A stretch of 64,000 bases of DNA from Paramagnetospirillum kuznetsovii (GCF_003284725.1 NZ_PGTO01000006.1:151320-215319), one strand, 5' to 3'. Positions 53,949 to 62,978 are shown, numbered from the stretch's first letter. Notes: generated by a model not told the origin, from the sequence alone. Numbers and translations are program-made.

Positions 53949-54041
53949 GTAGTAGATTGCGCCGAGGGGACCGGCTCGAACGGGTCGGTAATTCAATTTG
54001 GTCGGCCCAGGGGGTCGATGCTGCAATTCATGGAGCGTGCA

Positions 54042-54266
54042 ATGGGCGTCCTTCCGAAGGTTCTGGGTCTCACCGTGGCCGGTGTTACGGTTATTGCTCT
54101 CTATCTGGCCGTTCCCGTGCTCGCCGCCCTGTTCGGCGGCGTCGCCAGCCCCAGCCCGGCTGCCAGCCCGCTCGGCATCGCCGTGTATCTGGGCCTGCTG
54201 CTGACCGCGGTGTTCACCGCCCTGGTCATGTACATGGCGTCGACCGGCGGTTCGCAAGAGAGCTAA
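54042..54266 (+). CDS. Small two-span membrane protein
   Basis: 74 aa from ATG 54042 with GGAG 6 nt upstream (ATG 54018 and 54030 are possible). Two membrane segments, VLGLTVAGVTVIALYLAVPVLAALFGG and IAVYLGLLLTAVFTALVMYMA, joined by a Pro/Ser loop. Not recognised. It has its own terminator, so it is a single-gene transcript. Confidence 0.7.
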   Translation: MGVLPKVLGLTVAGVTVIALYLAVPVLAALFGGVASPSPAASPLGIAVYLGLLLTAVFTALVMYMASTGGSQES

Positions 54267-54289
54267 TTCCCGTCTTCGCGACGAAATCG

Positions 54290-54324
54290 AAACGCCCCGG
54301 ACGTCATGTTCGGGGCGTTTTGCA
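54290..54324 (+). terminator. Intrinsic terminator of the small membrane gene
   Basis: AAACGCCCCG (54290-54299) pairs with CGGGGCGTTT (54311-54320), and the stem runs into TTTTGCATTT: a classical stem with a T tail. Confidence 0.85.
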
Positions 54325-54360
54325 TTTCAGCGGCTTGCTTCGGGCATGGGACTCGCAAAG

Positions 54361-54575
54361 GAATCACCACCAAGGCACCAAGGACACCAAGAGGCCAACG
54401 CGGTTCTTCGCCTTTCGTCTTGCCCGGACGCGTTCCGGGCATCTACGCCCATCCTTTCATAAGACTTTGAAGCGGAACCGCGAGGGTGGCCGGGACACAC
54501 CCGGCCATGACGAGAGAGGACGGGCTGACCGTTTGCTCCGCTCTCTTGGTGTCCTTGGTGCCTTGGTGGTGAATC
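54361..54575. repeat. CACCAAGG inverted repeat, 33-bp arms
   Basis: GAATCACCACCAAGGCACCA.. (54361-54393) is inverted at 54543-54575 with about 32 of 33 bases matching. The ~150-bp centre holds CCGGGACGC-like fragments. No gene is supported in 54325-54696; the stretch is repeat debris, including a hairpin at 54629-54651. Confidence 0.75.
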
Positions 54576-54628
54576 GGCGGCGGCGGCCATGGGGCCGGTG
54601 ACCGGGAATGAAACCCGGCCATCCATGG

Positions 54629-54651
54629 ACCCTCGGGTCAAGCCCGAGGGT
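54629..54651 (-). terminator. Hairpin downstream of the TolC-like gene
   Basis: ACCCTCGGG and CCCGAGGGT form a ~9-bp stem about 45 bp after the stop of the minus-strand channel gene. No clear U tract follows on that strand. Confidence 0.35.
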
Positions 54652-54696
54652 GACGAAAAGGAAAAACCGATTCCACCAAACTCTGGCCGACTCTAA

Positions 54697-56292
54697 TTAC
54701 TGGCGGACGGTCCAAAAGTCGTCCTTGGCCGACATCAGTCCGCGAACCCGTTCGGCCATGGCGGAATTGGCGGTGTCGGCGGCACGGGCTTGGCGATCAT
54801 CGGCGGTCAGCACCGCATCGACCGGCTGGGCCGCCTTGGGGGGCGGTTCGGCCTTGACCGCCTGGGGCACGGGCCTGGGAGCCTGCGCCTTCGGAGACAT
54901 GGGCTTGGTCAACTCGGCGGCCTTGAAGGGCGTCAGCGGCGGGGCGCTGGCGGGCTTGGCGCGGGCGAGGTTTTCCACTTCCAGGCGCCCCATGCCCGAC
55001 AGCAATTCATAGGCCGCCTGATACATGTCGTAATAGGCGCCGGTATAGTTGATGCGGGCCTCGTTGATCTTGGTTTCCTCGTCCAGCACTTCCTGGACGG
55101 TTGCCTTTCCGGCCTCGCGCTTTTTCTTCTGGGCTTCCCAGACCTCCTCGGCCAGGTTGGCGGCGTTGTCCAGCAGGTCCATGCGCTGGCGCGCTGTCTG
55201 CAGCTTGTGCCAAGCGGTGCGGACCGCCTCGGACACCTTGCGGCTGGCATAGATGCGATTGTCCTTGGAGGCGGCATGATCCCAGGATGCCTGCGCCACC
55301 GCGGCGTCGGTCTTGAAGCCGGAGAACAGTTCCCAATTGGCTTGCAGCAGCATGGACCAGTCCCGCCGCACGCCGACAACCGCGTTCTTGCCCTTTTCAT
55401 AATCGGCCTTGCCGACCAGATCCAGAGTCGGCCAGTAACCGGCCTCGGCGCCCCTTCGGCGATCATCGGTCAGACTGATGGTCTTGACGGAGGATTCCAG
55501 CGTGGGATTGTCCTTCTCCGCGATGTCGAGCGAATCGTCGATGCTTTCGGGGATCAGATCCAGGGGCAGCGGCGGATCGATCAGGGCCGACACCTCGGGG
55601 GCGCGGCCGAACACCTGGGTGTATTTGGCGACGGCGGTTTGGAAATCGCCCTCATACTTGACGCGGCGTTCCTTGGAGGTCTGCAGACGCTGCTTGGCGG
55701 CCAGCACATCCGAGGCGATGCCCGATCCCTTCTGAACCCTCTCGTCTTCCAGGTTCAGCTGTTCGGCGACCTTGCGCTCGTTCTCGCGCGACAGGGCCAC
55801 CAGCTTGGTCTGGCGCAGGATTTCCAGATAGGCGATGGCGCCTTCCAGCAAGGTGCTTTGGCGGGTCGCCCGCAAATCCGACTGGGCGATGGATTGGGTG
55901 GTCTTGGCCGCGTCCACTTGGGCGTCAGCGGCAAAACCGTCGAAAATCTTCTGGGTCACCGTGAAGGTGCCGCTGGTCCGCTTGTCGCTGAATGGCTTGC
56001 CCTGGGTGGAGCGGCGGTCGGGGCTGTCGATATACTCGTAGCCTTCGTCGCCGCTCAGCTTGGCGGTGGGCAGATAGGCGGCGCGGGCGCCGCGAATGGC
56101 CTCCTCGGCGCCGCTGACGGCTTTCTTGCGCGCTTGAATCTGCGGGTGCGACTGCACCAAGTCCCGCATTTCCTCTTCCAAGGTCGAGGCGGCGACGGAT
56201 GCGGGCAGCCAAACGGTGACGGCAAGGGCGGCGACGCTGGTCAAGAATGCCAGCTTGTGTAACTTCGTCAGCGAAACGCCCCGAATCAGCAC
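54697..56292 (-). CDS. TolC-family outer membrane channel
   Basis: 531 aa from GTG 56292 (GGGGG upstream; TTG 56361 would add a tail). Signal peptide (LHKLAFLTSVAALAVTVWLPASVAA). Two TolC repeats: SHPQIQARKKAVSGAEEAIRGARAAYLPTAKL and NPTLESSVKTISLTDDRRRGAEAGYWPTLDLVGKADYE; coiled-coil helices follow. It forms the outer membrane duct for type I secretion or RND efflux. Oddity: a ~90-residue Pro/Ala/Lys-rich C-terminal tail (KPASAPPLTPFKAAEL, PKAQAPRPVPQAVKAEPPP). No inner-membrane partner is adjacent. Confidence 0.88.
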   Translation of the reverse strand: MLIRGVSLTKLHKLAFLTSVAALAVTVWLPASVAASTLEEEMRDLVQSHPQIQARKKAVSGAEEAIRGARAAYLPTAKLSGDEGYEYIDSPDRRSTQGKPFSDKRTSGTFTVTQKIFDGFAADAQVDAAKTTQSIAQSDLRATRQSTLLEGAIAYLEILRQTKLVALSRENERKVAEQLNLEDERVQKGSGIASDVLAAKQRLQTSKERRVKYEGDFQTAVAKYTQVFGRAPEVSALIDPPLPLDLIPESIDDSLDIAEKDNPTLESSVKTISLTDDRRRGAEAGYWPTLDLVGKADYEKGKNAVVGVRRDWSMLLQANWELFSGFKTDAAVAQASWDHAASKDNRIYASRKVSEAVRTAWHKLQTARQRMDLLDNAANLAEEVWEAQKKKREAGKATVQEVLDEETKINEARINYTGAYYDMYQAAYELLSGMGRLEVENLARAKPASAPPLTPFKAAELTKPMSPKAQAPRPVPQAVKAEPPPKAAQPVDAVLTADDRQARAADTANSAMAERVRGLMSAKDDFWTVRQ

Positions 56293-56364
56293 TTCATATG
56301 CCCCCGATTTGCCCGCCTGATATACACCGAATTGATTCAGTTGTGAACCATTCCTCGCCAAGGT

Positions 56365-56382
56365 GACACAAGTTATTGTGTC
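56365..56382. promoter_or_regulatory. Perfect 18-bp palindromic operator candidate
   Basis: GACACAAGTTATTGTGTC: 7-bp perfect inverted arms with a 4-bp centre, in the divergent control region of the TolC-like and TPR-glycosyltransferase genes. Looks like a dimeric-regulator site; regulator unknown. Confidence 0.5.
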
Positions 56383-56450
56383 TATGCAGGAAAAGGCTTC
56401 ATGCTAATGATCCAGCTTGTCATTTTACTGCCCTTGGAAGAGTTCCGCAG

Positions 56451-58214
56451 ATGCCGAAACAACCCGTCGAGACCGCCGAAATCGCCGACGAACGATTCCT
56501 GGCCGGATTGAGCCGGGACAAGCCCGATGACCCTGAAATTCTTTGTCGGCTGGCCCTGGCGCGGTTTCGGTTGGGGCAGGGGGACGCGGCCTTGGCGGCG
56601 GCCGATCGGGCCATCGCGCTGGCGCCCGATCAGGGCGAGGGCCATTCGGTGCGCGGGCAAGTCCTGCGCGGGATGCGTCGTTTCGATGACGCGCGGTCCA
56701 GCCTGGAGACGGCGGTCAAATTGCATCCGTCCCTGGCGGCGGCCTGGACCTGCCTGGGCGAGGTATTGGGAACCAATGCCGCAACCCTGGACGCGGCGGT
56801 GGAAGCCTTGAAGCGCGCGGTGGCGCTGGTTCCCCGCGACCCCAAGCCGCTCAGTATCCTCGCCGCCATCTACATGTCGCAGAGCAAGCACGATGAAGCC
56901 ATCGCCGCCTATCGCTCGGCGATCCAACTGTCCATCGATCCCAATCCGGCGGATCTGCTGAACAATCTTGGGGTGGCGTTGGAACGCCAGGAACGGCGCG
57001 ACGACGCGGTCGCGGTGTTGCGCGCCGCCACCTTGGTGCGGCCGGATTTACCGGCCATCCATGACAATCTCGGCAATTCCATGCTGTCCACCGGCAATGC
57101 CGTCGCGGCCGAGGCATGCCACCGCCGCGCCCTGGCGCTGGGGGCCAAGGGGGCCGAGACTTGGAGCAATCTCGGCAATGCTCTCCATCGCCAAGGACGC
57201 CTGGATGAAGCGGAGGCCGCCTATCGCCGCGCCATCGAGGCGGTGCCACGCGGTGCGAAGTTTCATACCAATCTGGCGCTGAACCTGCTGCTGTCCGGCA
57301 AGTTCGAGGAGGGCTGGCGGGAATACGAATGGCGCTGGCACGATCATCCCAGCCTGCCGTCCTATCTGAAGGATCGGGCCTGGGACGGCACCCCGCTGCC
57401 GCCCAGCCTTCCGGCGGGCGGCACCTTGCTGCTTCAGGCCGAGCAGGGCTATGGCGACACCATCCAATTCGTGCGCTACGTGCCCTTGTTGAAGGAAAGG
57501 CTGGGCGTCAGCCGGGTGGTGCTGGCCTGTCAGCCGGAATTGCTGCGCCTGGTCGGCAGCGCGGCCGGTCTCGACGAGATCGTGTCGGAGGCCGGGCCGC
57601 TGCCGCAATTCGACAAGGCCATGACTTTGATGTCGTTGGCGCGCCTGTTTCACGCGGGCATTGCCCCCATTCCCGCCGAGACGCCCTATCTCAGGGTGCC
57701 CGACGGCGCCGGTGTCGCCTTGCCGGACGGCGAGGGGATCATGAAGGTGGGATTGGCCTGGGCGGGGCGGCCGACCCACGGCGACGACTGGAACCGGTCC
57801 ATTCCCGCCCGCCTGCTGGCCCCCTTGCTGGACGTGCCCGACGTCACTTTTTACAGCCTGCAACGGGGAGGGGTGGCCGAACGGCTTGGTCGGCCTCCGG
57901 CGGGGTCGGTCTTGGAGGCCGCCGACCGCTGCGCCGACTTCGCCGATACCGCCGCCGTGGTCGCCGCCATGGATCTGATCATCTCGGTGGATACGGCGGT
58001 GGTTCACATGGCCGGAGCCCTGGGAAAGCCGGTCTGGGTCATGCTGCCGCCGGTGCCGGATTTCCGCTGGGGCATGAGCGGCGAAACCACGCCCTGGTAT
58101 CCCAATCTGCGGCTGTTGCGCAAGGAAATGGACGGCGGTTGGGAGCCTGTCATCACCAAGGCCGCCGCCATGCTGCGGCACGCCGTGGGGAAACTCGCAG
58201 GCCACAGCACGTAA
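56451..58214 (+). CDS. TPR protein with GT-B glycosyltransferase-like C-terminus
   Basis: 587 aa from ATG 56451. About eight TPR units (residues ~25-300; e.g. PADLLNNLGVALERQERRDDAVAVLRAATLVRP, AETWSNLGNALHRQGRLDEAEAAYRRAIEAVP). Then FEEGWREYEWRW and a GT-B-like domain with LLLQAEQGYGDTIQFVRYVPLL, VGLAWAGRPTHGDDWNRSIP and MDLIISVDTAVVHMAGALGKPVWVML (as in family 9/O-GlcNAc-transferase-like proteins). It may glycosylate a surface or secreted protein; the acceptor is unknown. Divergent from the TolC-like channel. Confidence 0.85.
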   Translation: MPKQPVETAEIADERFLAGLSRDKPDDPEILCRLALARFRLGQGDAALAAADRAIALAPDQGEGHSVRGQVLRGMRRFDDARSSLETAVKLHPSLAAAWTCLGEVLGTNAATLDAAVEALKRAVALVPRDPKPLSILAAIYMSQSKHDEAIAAYRSAIQLSIDPNPADLLNNLGVALERQERRDDAVAVLRAATLVRPDLPAIHDNLGNSMLSTGNAVAAEACHRRALALGAKGAETWSNLGNALHRQGRLDEAEAAYRRAIEAVPRGAKFHTNLALNLLLSGKFEEGWREYEWRWHDHPSLPSYLKDRAWDGTPLPPSLPAGGTLLLQAEQGYGDTIQFVRYVPLLKERLGVSRVVLACQPELLRLVGSAAGLDEIVSEAGPLPQFDKAMTLMSLARLFHAGIAPIPAETPYLRVPDGAGVALPDGEGIMKVGLAWAGRPTHGDDWNRSIPARLLAPLLDVPDVTFYSLQRGGVAERLGRPPAGSVLEAADRCADFADTAAVVAAMDLIISVDTAVVHMAGALGKPVWVMLPPVPDFRWGMSGETTPWYPNLRLLRKEMDGGWEPVITKAAAMLRHAVGKLAGHST

Positions 58215-58223
58215 AACTCTTGA

Positions 58224-58247
58224 TGTATACAATCCTAGAATGCATTC
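58224..58247. promoter_or_regulatory. Two adjacent palindromes upstream of the GntR gene
   Basis: TGTATACA (58224-58231), in the context GATGTATACAATC, resembles the ATTGTATACAAT operators of FCD-type GntR regulators. GAATGCATTC (58238-58247) is a perfect 10-bp palindrome beside it. They lie ~90-110 bp before the regulator start, fitting autoregulation. Confidence 0.45.
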
Positions 58248-58334
58248 TGCGCAAATGCAATCCGTCACCACACATTATCACAAGCCGCAACAATTAAAAC
58301 GTGCAGTGTCCTGTCCTCCGGCGGAGGCGTACCC

Positions 58335-58928
58335 ATGACCGTGGCGGAGGACAAGCTCTCCAAGGCGCTACAAGCTCGCCAGTTGCTGATGAGCGATATC
58401 TGCGTTGGGCGATTGCGGCCGGGTGACCGGATTATCGAGGAAGACATCGCCGCTCGGGTGGGGTGCTCCCGGACGCCGGTTCGCGAAGCGATCCACCATC
58501 TCGATGCCATCGGCATGTTGCTCTTCAAACCCCGTCATGGCGCCGTTGTCGCCAAGCGGGATCAGAAAGCCGAAACTTATCTGCGCGATGCCTTGGCTGA
58601 ATTGGAATCCGTCTGCGCCGCCTTGGCCGCCCGGCGCGTGACCGCCGAACAGCGCGGCCAATTGGGGCGACTGATGAAGACGGGGGCGCCCGAGGGCGAT
58701 CTTCTCGACGCCCTTCACACAGCGACAGGCAATCCGGTCCTGGTGGATTTGACCCAGGATCTGCGGGCCCGGCTATTGTCCAACGGCCCGCCCGAGACAG
58801 TTGGGGCAAGCTTGCACTCACCCGGCCTGGGGCACGTGGTCGAGGCCGTGATCTCCGGCGATGCGGCGGCGGCCCGCGCCGCCATGCAGGCGCATATGCA
58901 CCACGATGACCCGCCACAATTGCCATGA
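58335..58928 (+). CDS. GntR-family regulator, FCD type, short
   Basis: 197 aa. Winged helix: LRPGDRIIEEDIAARVGCSRTPVREAIHHLDAIGMLLFKPRHGAVVA. The FCD effector domain is present but shorter than usual (~230-aa proteins): LAELESVCAALAARRV, DALHTATGNPVLVDL and VVEAVISGDAAAARAAMQAHMHHD (metal-binding His region). The ligand is probably an organic acid; target genes are not evident. Confidence 0.88.
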   Translation: MTVAEDKLSKALQARQLLMSDICVGRLRPGDRIIEEDIAARVGCSRTPVREAIHHLDAIGMLLFKPRHGAVVAKRDQKAETYLRDALAELESVCAALAARRVTAEQRGQLGRLMKTGAPEGDLLDALHTATGNPVLVDLTQDLRARLLSNGPPETVGASLHSPGLGHVVEAVISGDAAAARAAMQAHMHHDDPPQLP

Positions 58929-58999
58929 TCGTGCCCTGATGGGGCCATGATGGCCGCGCATAGTGCTTTCCGAGGCCACTTCCGGCCATGGAGACCAAG

Positions 59000-59200
59000 A
59001 TGAGCTACCCCCTGTTCGACAGCGGCTATACCCTGTGGGCCGCCGACATCGAATCCCGCTTGAAGGAGCAATTGGGCGAATCGGCCCGATCCCTCGGCAT
59101 TGATCACCGGCTGCTGCTGCACAGTTACTACACCGGCTATTCGGTGACGGCGGCTCTGGCGTTGATTTCGAGCCGCCACGGCCTGGACGCCTTCGCCTGA
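59000..59200 (+). CDS. Small hypothetical protein
   Basis: 66 aa from ATG 59000 with GGAG upstream (ATG 58988 is possible). MSYPLFDSGYTLWAADIESRLKEQLGESARSLGIDHRLLLHSYYTGYSVTAALALISSRHGLDAFA by segments: an acidic N-terminal half and a helical C-terminal half; no membrane span. Not recognised. Codon use is that of the host. Confidence 0.6.
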   Translation: MSYPLFDSGYTLWAADIESRLKEQLGESARSLGIDHRLLLHSYYTGYSVTAALALISSRHGLDAFA

Positions 59201-59315
59201 TCGCATCGATTATTCACCGTCTCGCGGCTGGAAATCCATATCCGGGGTTGACGTGGGCGGCCGGGCGCGGCGTGATAAGGTGAATAAGAATTCGATGCCG
59301 CGAGGAGGGGTGTGA

Positions 59316-61346
59316 GTGGCGGTCAAGTGGCGGGGGCCTTTTCCCTGGCTGGCGGCCGCGTTCGCCGCCGACATCGTCGTGACCATCGCGGCCGGCTATT
59401 TCCTGTCCCAGGGGGTGGTCGACCGCGAGGAGCTGACGGCCTTGGTGCTGGTCTCGCTGGCTGGCGCCACGGTGCTGTTCGCGGTGTCGTGGAAGATCGT
59501 CGAATTCCTGACGGTGCGCAGCATCCGGCGCATGGCGTCCGAGGTTCGCGCCATCGCCTATGGCACCGGCCGCGATGGCGTCGATCCCGAACGCTATTTC
59601 ATGATCTCGCCACTGCCCGAGGCGGTGAACGAGGTCTGCGCCCGCATGGTCAAGGCCCGGGTCGAACTGGCCGAGGGCATGTCCGCCGCCACCCGCAAGT
59701 CCGAGGAGAATTCGTCGCGCCTCGCCGCCATTCTCAACGACCTGCATGAAGGCGTCGTGGTCTGCAACCAGCGCCACCAGATGGTGCTCTATAATCAGGT
59801 CGCCTTCGACATCCTGCGCGAGACGGCGGAATTGGGGCTGGGCCGCTCGCTGTTCGAGACCATCGCCCGCGAGCCGGTGGTCCATATGTTCGACATCCTG
59901 GGCAATCGGCCGGAAATGGCCGGACGCGGCGTTCCGTTCCTGGTGGGCAGCATCGATGATCGTGTGCTGCTCCAGGCGCGCATGACGCTGATCCGCGACG
60001 AGGGCGGCACGGTGACCGGCTATGTGGTCACCATGGTGGATGCCGGGCCGCAATTGGCGGCGCTGGTCAGCCGCGAGGCGCTGCTGCGCGAGGTGGCGGA
60101 GGATGTGGAAGCGCCGTTGAAGCGCATCGCCATGGCGGCCGAGGATCCGACTGCGGTGCGGCGCGAGGCCGCCAATATCGGCCAGGCCATCAAGCGGGTG
60201 ACCGATGGATATCAGAAGATGCTGTCGGGCTGGTGGCCCATGGCGGACATCAATTCCACGGAATTCCTCACCTTCGTGGCCAGTCGACTGGGCGAGTACG
60301 TCAAGACGACGGTGGTCGGCCTGCCGGTTTGGCTGCATGGCGATTCCCATTCCCTGGTCATGGCGGTGGAATCGCTGATCCAGCGAACCGCCGATCAGGT
60401 GGGCGCCACGGAATTCGACCTGTCGGCCGGAAGCGGCGAGACCGATGGTGCTTGGATCGAATTCGCCTGGGCGGGCGGAATGGTGGAACAGGCGCTGCTG
60501 GATCGCTGGCTGGCCCAGCCGCTGGTGGCGCTGGGCCGCATGACGGTGAAGGACGTGTTGCAGCATCACGCGGGCGCCGAACTGGTCCGCGAGCGGCGCG
60601 ACGGCGGTGGCGCCCTGCGAATTCCCATGCGCAAGGGCGTCGAGCAGCACGGCCATGACCGTCAGGTGCTGCCCGGCCGACCCGAGTTCTATGATCTGTC
60701 GCTGCTGGAACAGGCCCGCGATACCGGAGCCATGGGTGGCCAATCCCTGAAGTCGCTGACCTATGTGGTGTTCGATACGGAAACCACCGGCTTGCATCCC
60801 TCCCAGGGCGACCAGATCGTTTCCATCGCCGGGGTGCGCATCGTCAATGGCCGCATTCTGTCGGGTGAGAGCTTCAATCGCATCGTCAATCCGGGGCGCC
60901 CGATCCCAGCGGAATCCATCCGCTTTCACGGCATAACCGACGATATGGTCAAGGACAAGCCGCCAGCCGAGGTGGTTCTGCCCCAGTTCCGCAATTACGT
61001 TTCCGATGCGGTGCTGGTGGCCCATAACGCGGCTTTCGATCTCAAGTTCCTGCGCATGCGCGAGCGCAAGATGGGGATCAGCTTCGATAGCCCCGTGCTC
61101 GACACCATGATCTTGTCCAATTACCTGGACGGCCCCGAGGCGGGGCACTCGCTGGACGATATCTGCGAGCGCTACGGCATCGAAATCACCGAACGCCACA
61201 CCGCCCTGGGCGATTCCATGGTGACGGCGGCGGTGTTGTTGCGGCAAATAGAAGCGCTGGAGGCGCGTGGAATCCATACGCTGGATGCCGCCGTCAAGAC
61301 GCTCGACATCGCCATGATCCTGCACGAGCGTCAAAGGGTGCTTTGA
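59316..61346 (+). CDS. Membrane PAS/kinase-like protein fused to a DnaQ-type 3'-5' exonuclease
   Basis: 676 aa from GTG 59316 with GAGGAGG upstream. Two N-terminal membrane spans (~10-32, ~42-62), HAMP-like stretch, PAS (~130-245: LAAILNDLHEGVVVCNQRHQMVLYNQVAFDIL), then a degenerate histidine-kinase-like part (~250-460) with no phospho-His motif, and a C-terminal DEDD exonuclease (~480-675): VVFDTETTGLHP (Exo I), AHNAAFDLKFL (Exo II), ERHTALGDSMVTA (Exo III). Exonuclease residues are intact. Such fusions sit beside DUF294 and solute-symporter genes, as here; their substrate is unknown. Confidence 0.88.
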   Translation: MAVKWRGPFPWLAAAFAADIVVTIAAGYFLSQGVVDREELTALVLVSLAGATVLFAVSWKIVEFLTVRSIRRMASEVRAIAYGTGRDGVDPERYFMISPLPEAVNEVCARMVKARVELAEGMSAATRKSEENSSRLAAILNDLHEGVVVCNQRHQMVLYNQVAFDILRETAELGLGRSLFETIAREPVVHMFDILGNRPEMAGRGVPFLVGSIDDRVLLQARMTLIRDEGGTVTGYVVTMVDAGPQLAALVSREALLREVAEDVEAPLKRIAMAAEDPTAVRREAANIGQAIKRVTDGYQKMLSGWWPMADINSTEFLTFVASRLGEYVKTTVVGLPVWLHGDSHSLVMAVESLIQRTADQVGATEFDLSAGSGETDGAWIEFAWAGGMVEQALLDRWLAQPLVALGRMTVKDVLQHHAGAELVRERRDGGGALRIPMRKGVEQHGHDRQVLPGRPEFYDLSLLEQARDTGAMGGQSLKSLTYVVFDTETTGLHPSQGDQIVSIAGVRIVNGRILSGESFNRIVNPGRPIPAESIRFHGITDDMVKDKPPAEVVLPQFRNYVSDAVLVAHNAAFDLKFLRMRERKMGISFDSPVLDTMILSNYLDGPEAGHSLDDICERYGIEITERHTALGDSMVTAAVLLRQIEALEARGIHTLDAAVKTLDIAMILHERQRVL

Positions 61347-61367
61347 TCAACACGGTTTGGGGATGAC

Positions 61368-61535
61368 ATGGGCGATCTGCTGATTTCTTTTACCGCCATA
61401 GCGGCGGCGGCCATCATCGGCTCGCATGCCTTCCGCTATGCCTCGGCCCGGTTCGGGCAAAACGTCGCCTTCGCCATCATGGCGGTTCTGCTGGGCATCG
61501 CCTTCGCGGTGCAGACCTATCTGGAGAAGAGCTGA
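61368..61535 (+). CDS. Tiny membrane protein
   Basis: 55 aa from ATG 61368 (GGGGA upstream), 21 bp after the exonuclease gene. It reads MGDLLISFTAIAAAAIIGSH, then AFRYASARFGQNVAFAIMAV, then LLGIAFAVQTYLEKS. Two hydrophobic spans. It ends 3 bp before the stop of the convergent CBS/DUF294 gene. Not recognised; likely part of the exonuclease unit. Confidence 0.65.
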   Translation: MGDLLISFTAIAAAAIIGSHAFRYASARFGQNVAFAIMAVLLGIAFAVQTYLEKS

Positions 61536-61538
61536 GGC

Positions 61539-62978
61539 TTAACCGGCGACGCCACAGACGAATTTCAGGGTCTTCAAACGCTTGAAGGCCCAGGCCAGCC
61601 GGGCGCGGGTCCGCTTGTCGAAGCGCTTGGGGTCGATGCGGGCCGAGGGCGAAATGCCCATGGCGATATCGGCAAGTTGCTGTTCCAGCATGACCTTGAG
61701 AACCACCTCGCGTACTTCGATGAAGTCGCGCAGGTCGTCCTCGTGCAGGGCTCCGGCATCCTTCAGGGCGGCGAAGCGCTCGTCGGTGGAGGTCAGCGGG
61801 ATATGGGCGCGGATGGCGCGCATGCGGGCGGCGCTGACCAGCGGCAGCAAGCCGAACTTCTTGGCGTTGAGGCGGCCCTGCTTGGTGACGAAATTGCCGA
61901 ACAGGCCGATGGAGCCGTCCATGCCCGCCACGTTCTGGGCGAGATAGCGCAGGAAGAAGGCCGATTGCGATGCCTTGTCCATGGCCATGACGCGCAAATC
62001 CTCGGCCAGGGCGCGGTCGCCCCAGACGGCCTGGAAATCAAAGAAGATATCGCAGTTCATCACCGTCTGGTTCTCGACGGAATAGACCCAGTGATGCACC
62101 TCGTCGCGCCATTCATCCAGGCTCTTGCGCCATTTGGGCTCGCGCGCCATGACGCCGCCATCGCAGAACGGGATGCCGGCCCCATGCAAGGTATCGTTGA
62201 TGCGCTTGCCCAGCTCGGCATACCACGCGTCGTCGGTGGGCTTGCCGTCATGGACGATGGCGTTGTCCTGGTCGAAGGCCAGCAGGCTCTCGCCGCGTCC
62301 GCCCGAGCCCAGGATCAGCACGGCATAGCGGGCGGGAGCCGGTCCCCAGCCGTCGTCCAACAGCGACAGTTCGGCCAGTTCGGCGGCGCGCGCGGTCATG
62401 TCGCGCAATACCAAGGCAATCACCGAGGCGATATTGCGCGCCGTGACGCCCTCGCCCAGCAGGCCCTTGGCCAGCTTGGGCAGATTGTTGATGACCGAGC
62501 GCATCTCGTCCGGGCCGCGGGCGCTTTCCACCGAATCGCCCAGCACCAGCGCCTCGGTGGCGCGGACCTTCAAAAGCGCCCGGCCGGTGATCATGCCCAA
62601 CGGGCGCTTGTCCTCGTCGACCACCACCAGATGCCGCAGGCCCATGCGGGTCATGCGCGCCAAGGCCACATAGACGAAGGCGTCGGCGGGCACCGTGGCC
62701 ACCGGCTTGGTCATGGTCTCGGCCAAGCTGGCGTCCAGGCCGGACGGACCGTCATTGGACAGAACGCGCAGCAAGTCACGCTCGGTGAAAATCCCGGCGG
62801 CGCGGCCATCGCCATCGACACCGACGATGGAGGAAACGCGCGCCTCGTACATCTTGTGCACCGCTTCCGACAGCGTCAGCGAATCCGCCGCCGTCAAAAC
62901 AGGAGTGCTCATCACCTCGCGCAGGCGGTGGCGATAAGGAAAACTGTCGATTCTGGCAAGGACGGCTAGGTCGTTCAT
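61539..62978 (-). CDS. CBS-domain / DUF294 nucleotidyltransferase-like protein
   Basis: 479 aa. Two CBS motifs (~20-145: MSTPVLTAADSLTLSEAVHKM..., MTKPVATVPADAFVYVALARM) that may bind adenine nucleotides, then a GlnD-like nucleotidyltransferase domain (DUF294) with VLILGSGGRGESLLAFDQDNAIV (GS..R.E, D.D) and a C-terminal DUF294 helical part (DIFFDFQAVWGD, RYLAQNVAGM). Related proteins are encoded beside acetate/solute symporters and are thought to regulate them. Divergent from yjcH-actP across a 500-bp region. Confidence 0.9.
   Translation of the reverse strand: MNDLAVLARIDSFPYRHRLREVMSTPVLTAADSLTLSEAVHKMYEARVSSIVGVDGDGRAAGIFTERDLLRVLSNDGPSGLDASLAETMTKPVATVPADAFVYVALARMTRMGLRHLVVVDEDKRPLGMITGRALLKVRATEALVLGDSVESARGPDEMRSVINNLPKLAKGLLGEGVTARNIASVIALVLRDMTARAAELAELSLLDDGWGPAPARYAVLILGSGGRGESLLAFDQDNAIVHDGKPTDDAWYAELGKRINDTLHGAGIPFCDGGVMAREPKWRKSLDEWRDEVHHWVYSVENQTVMNCDIFFDFQAVWGDRALAEDLRVMAMDKASQSAFFLRYLAQNVAGMDGSIGLFGNFVTKQGRLNAKKFGLLPLVSAARMRAIRAHIPLTSTDERFAALKDAGALHEDDLRDFIEVREVVLKVMLEQQLADIAMGISPSARIDPKRFDKRTRARLAWAFKRLKTLKFVCGVAG

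Noticed and set aside
53922..53958. TTGACT...TAGATT as a sigma-70 promoter for the small membrane gene
   Set aside because: The spacing (about 25 bp) is far from 17 bp; a nearer -10 candidate (TCTGGT) is poor.
54325..54696. Short frames in the repeat-rich gap
   Set aside because: They follow the CACCAAGG and CCGGG repeats, lack ribosome sites and show no protein-like composition.
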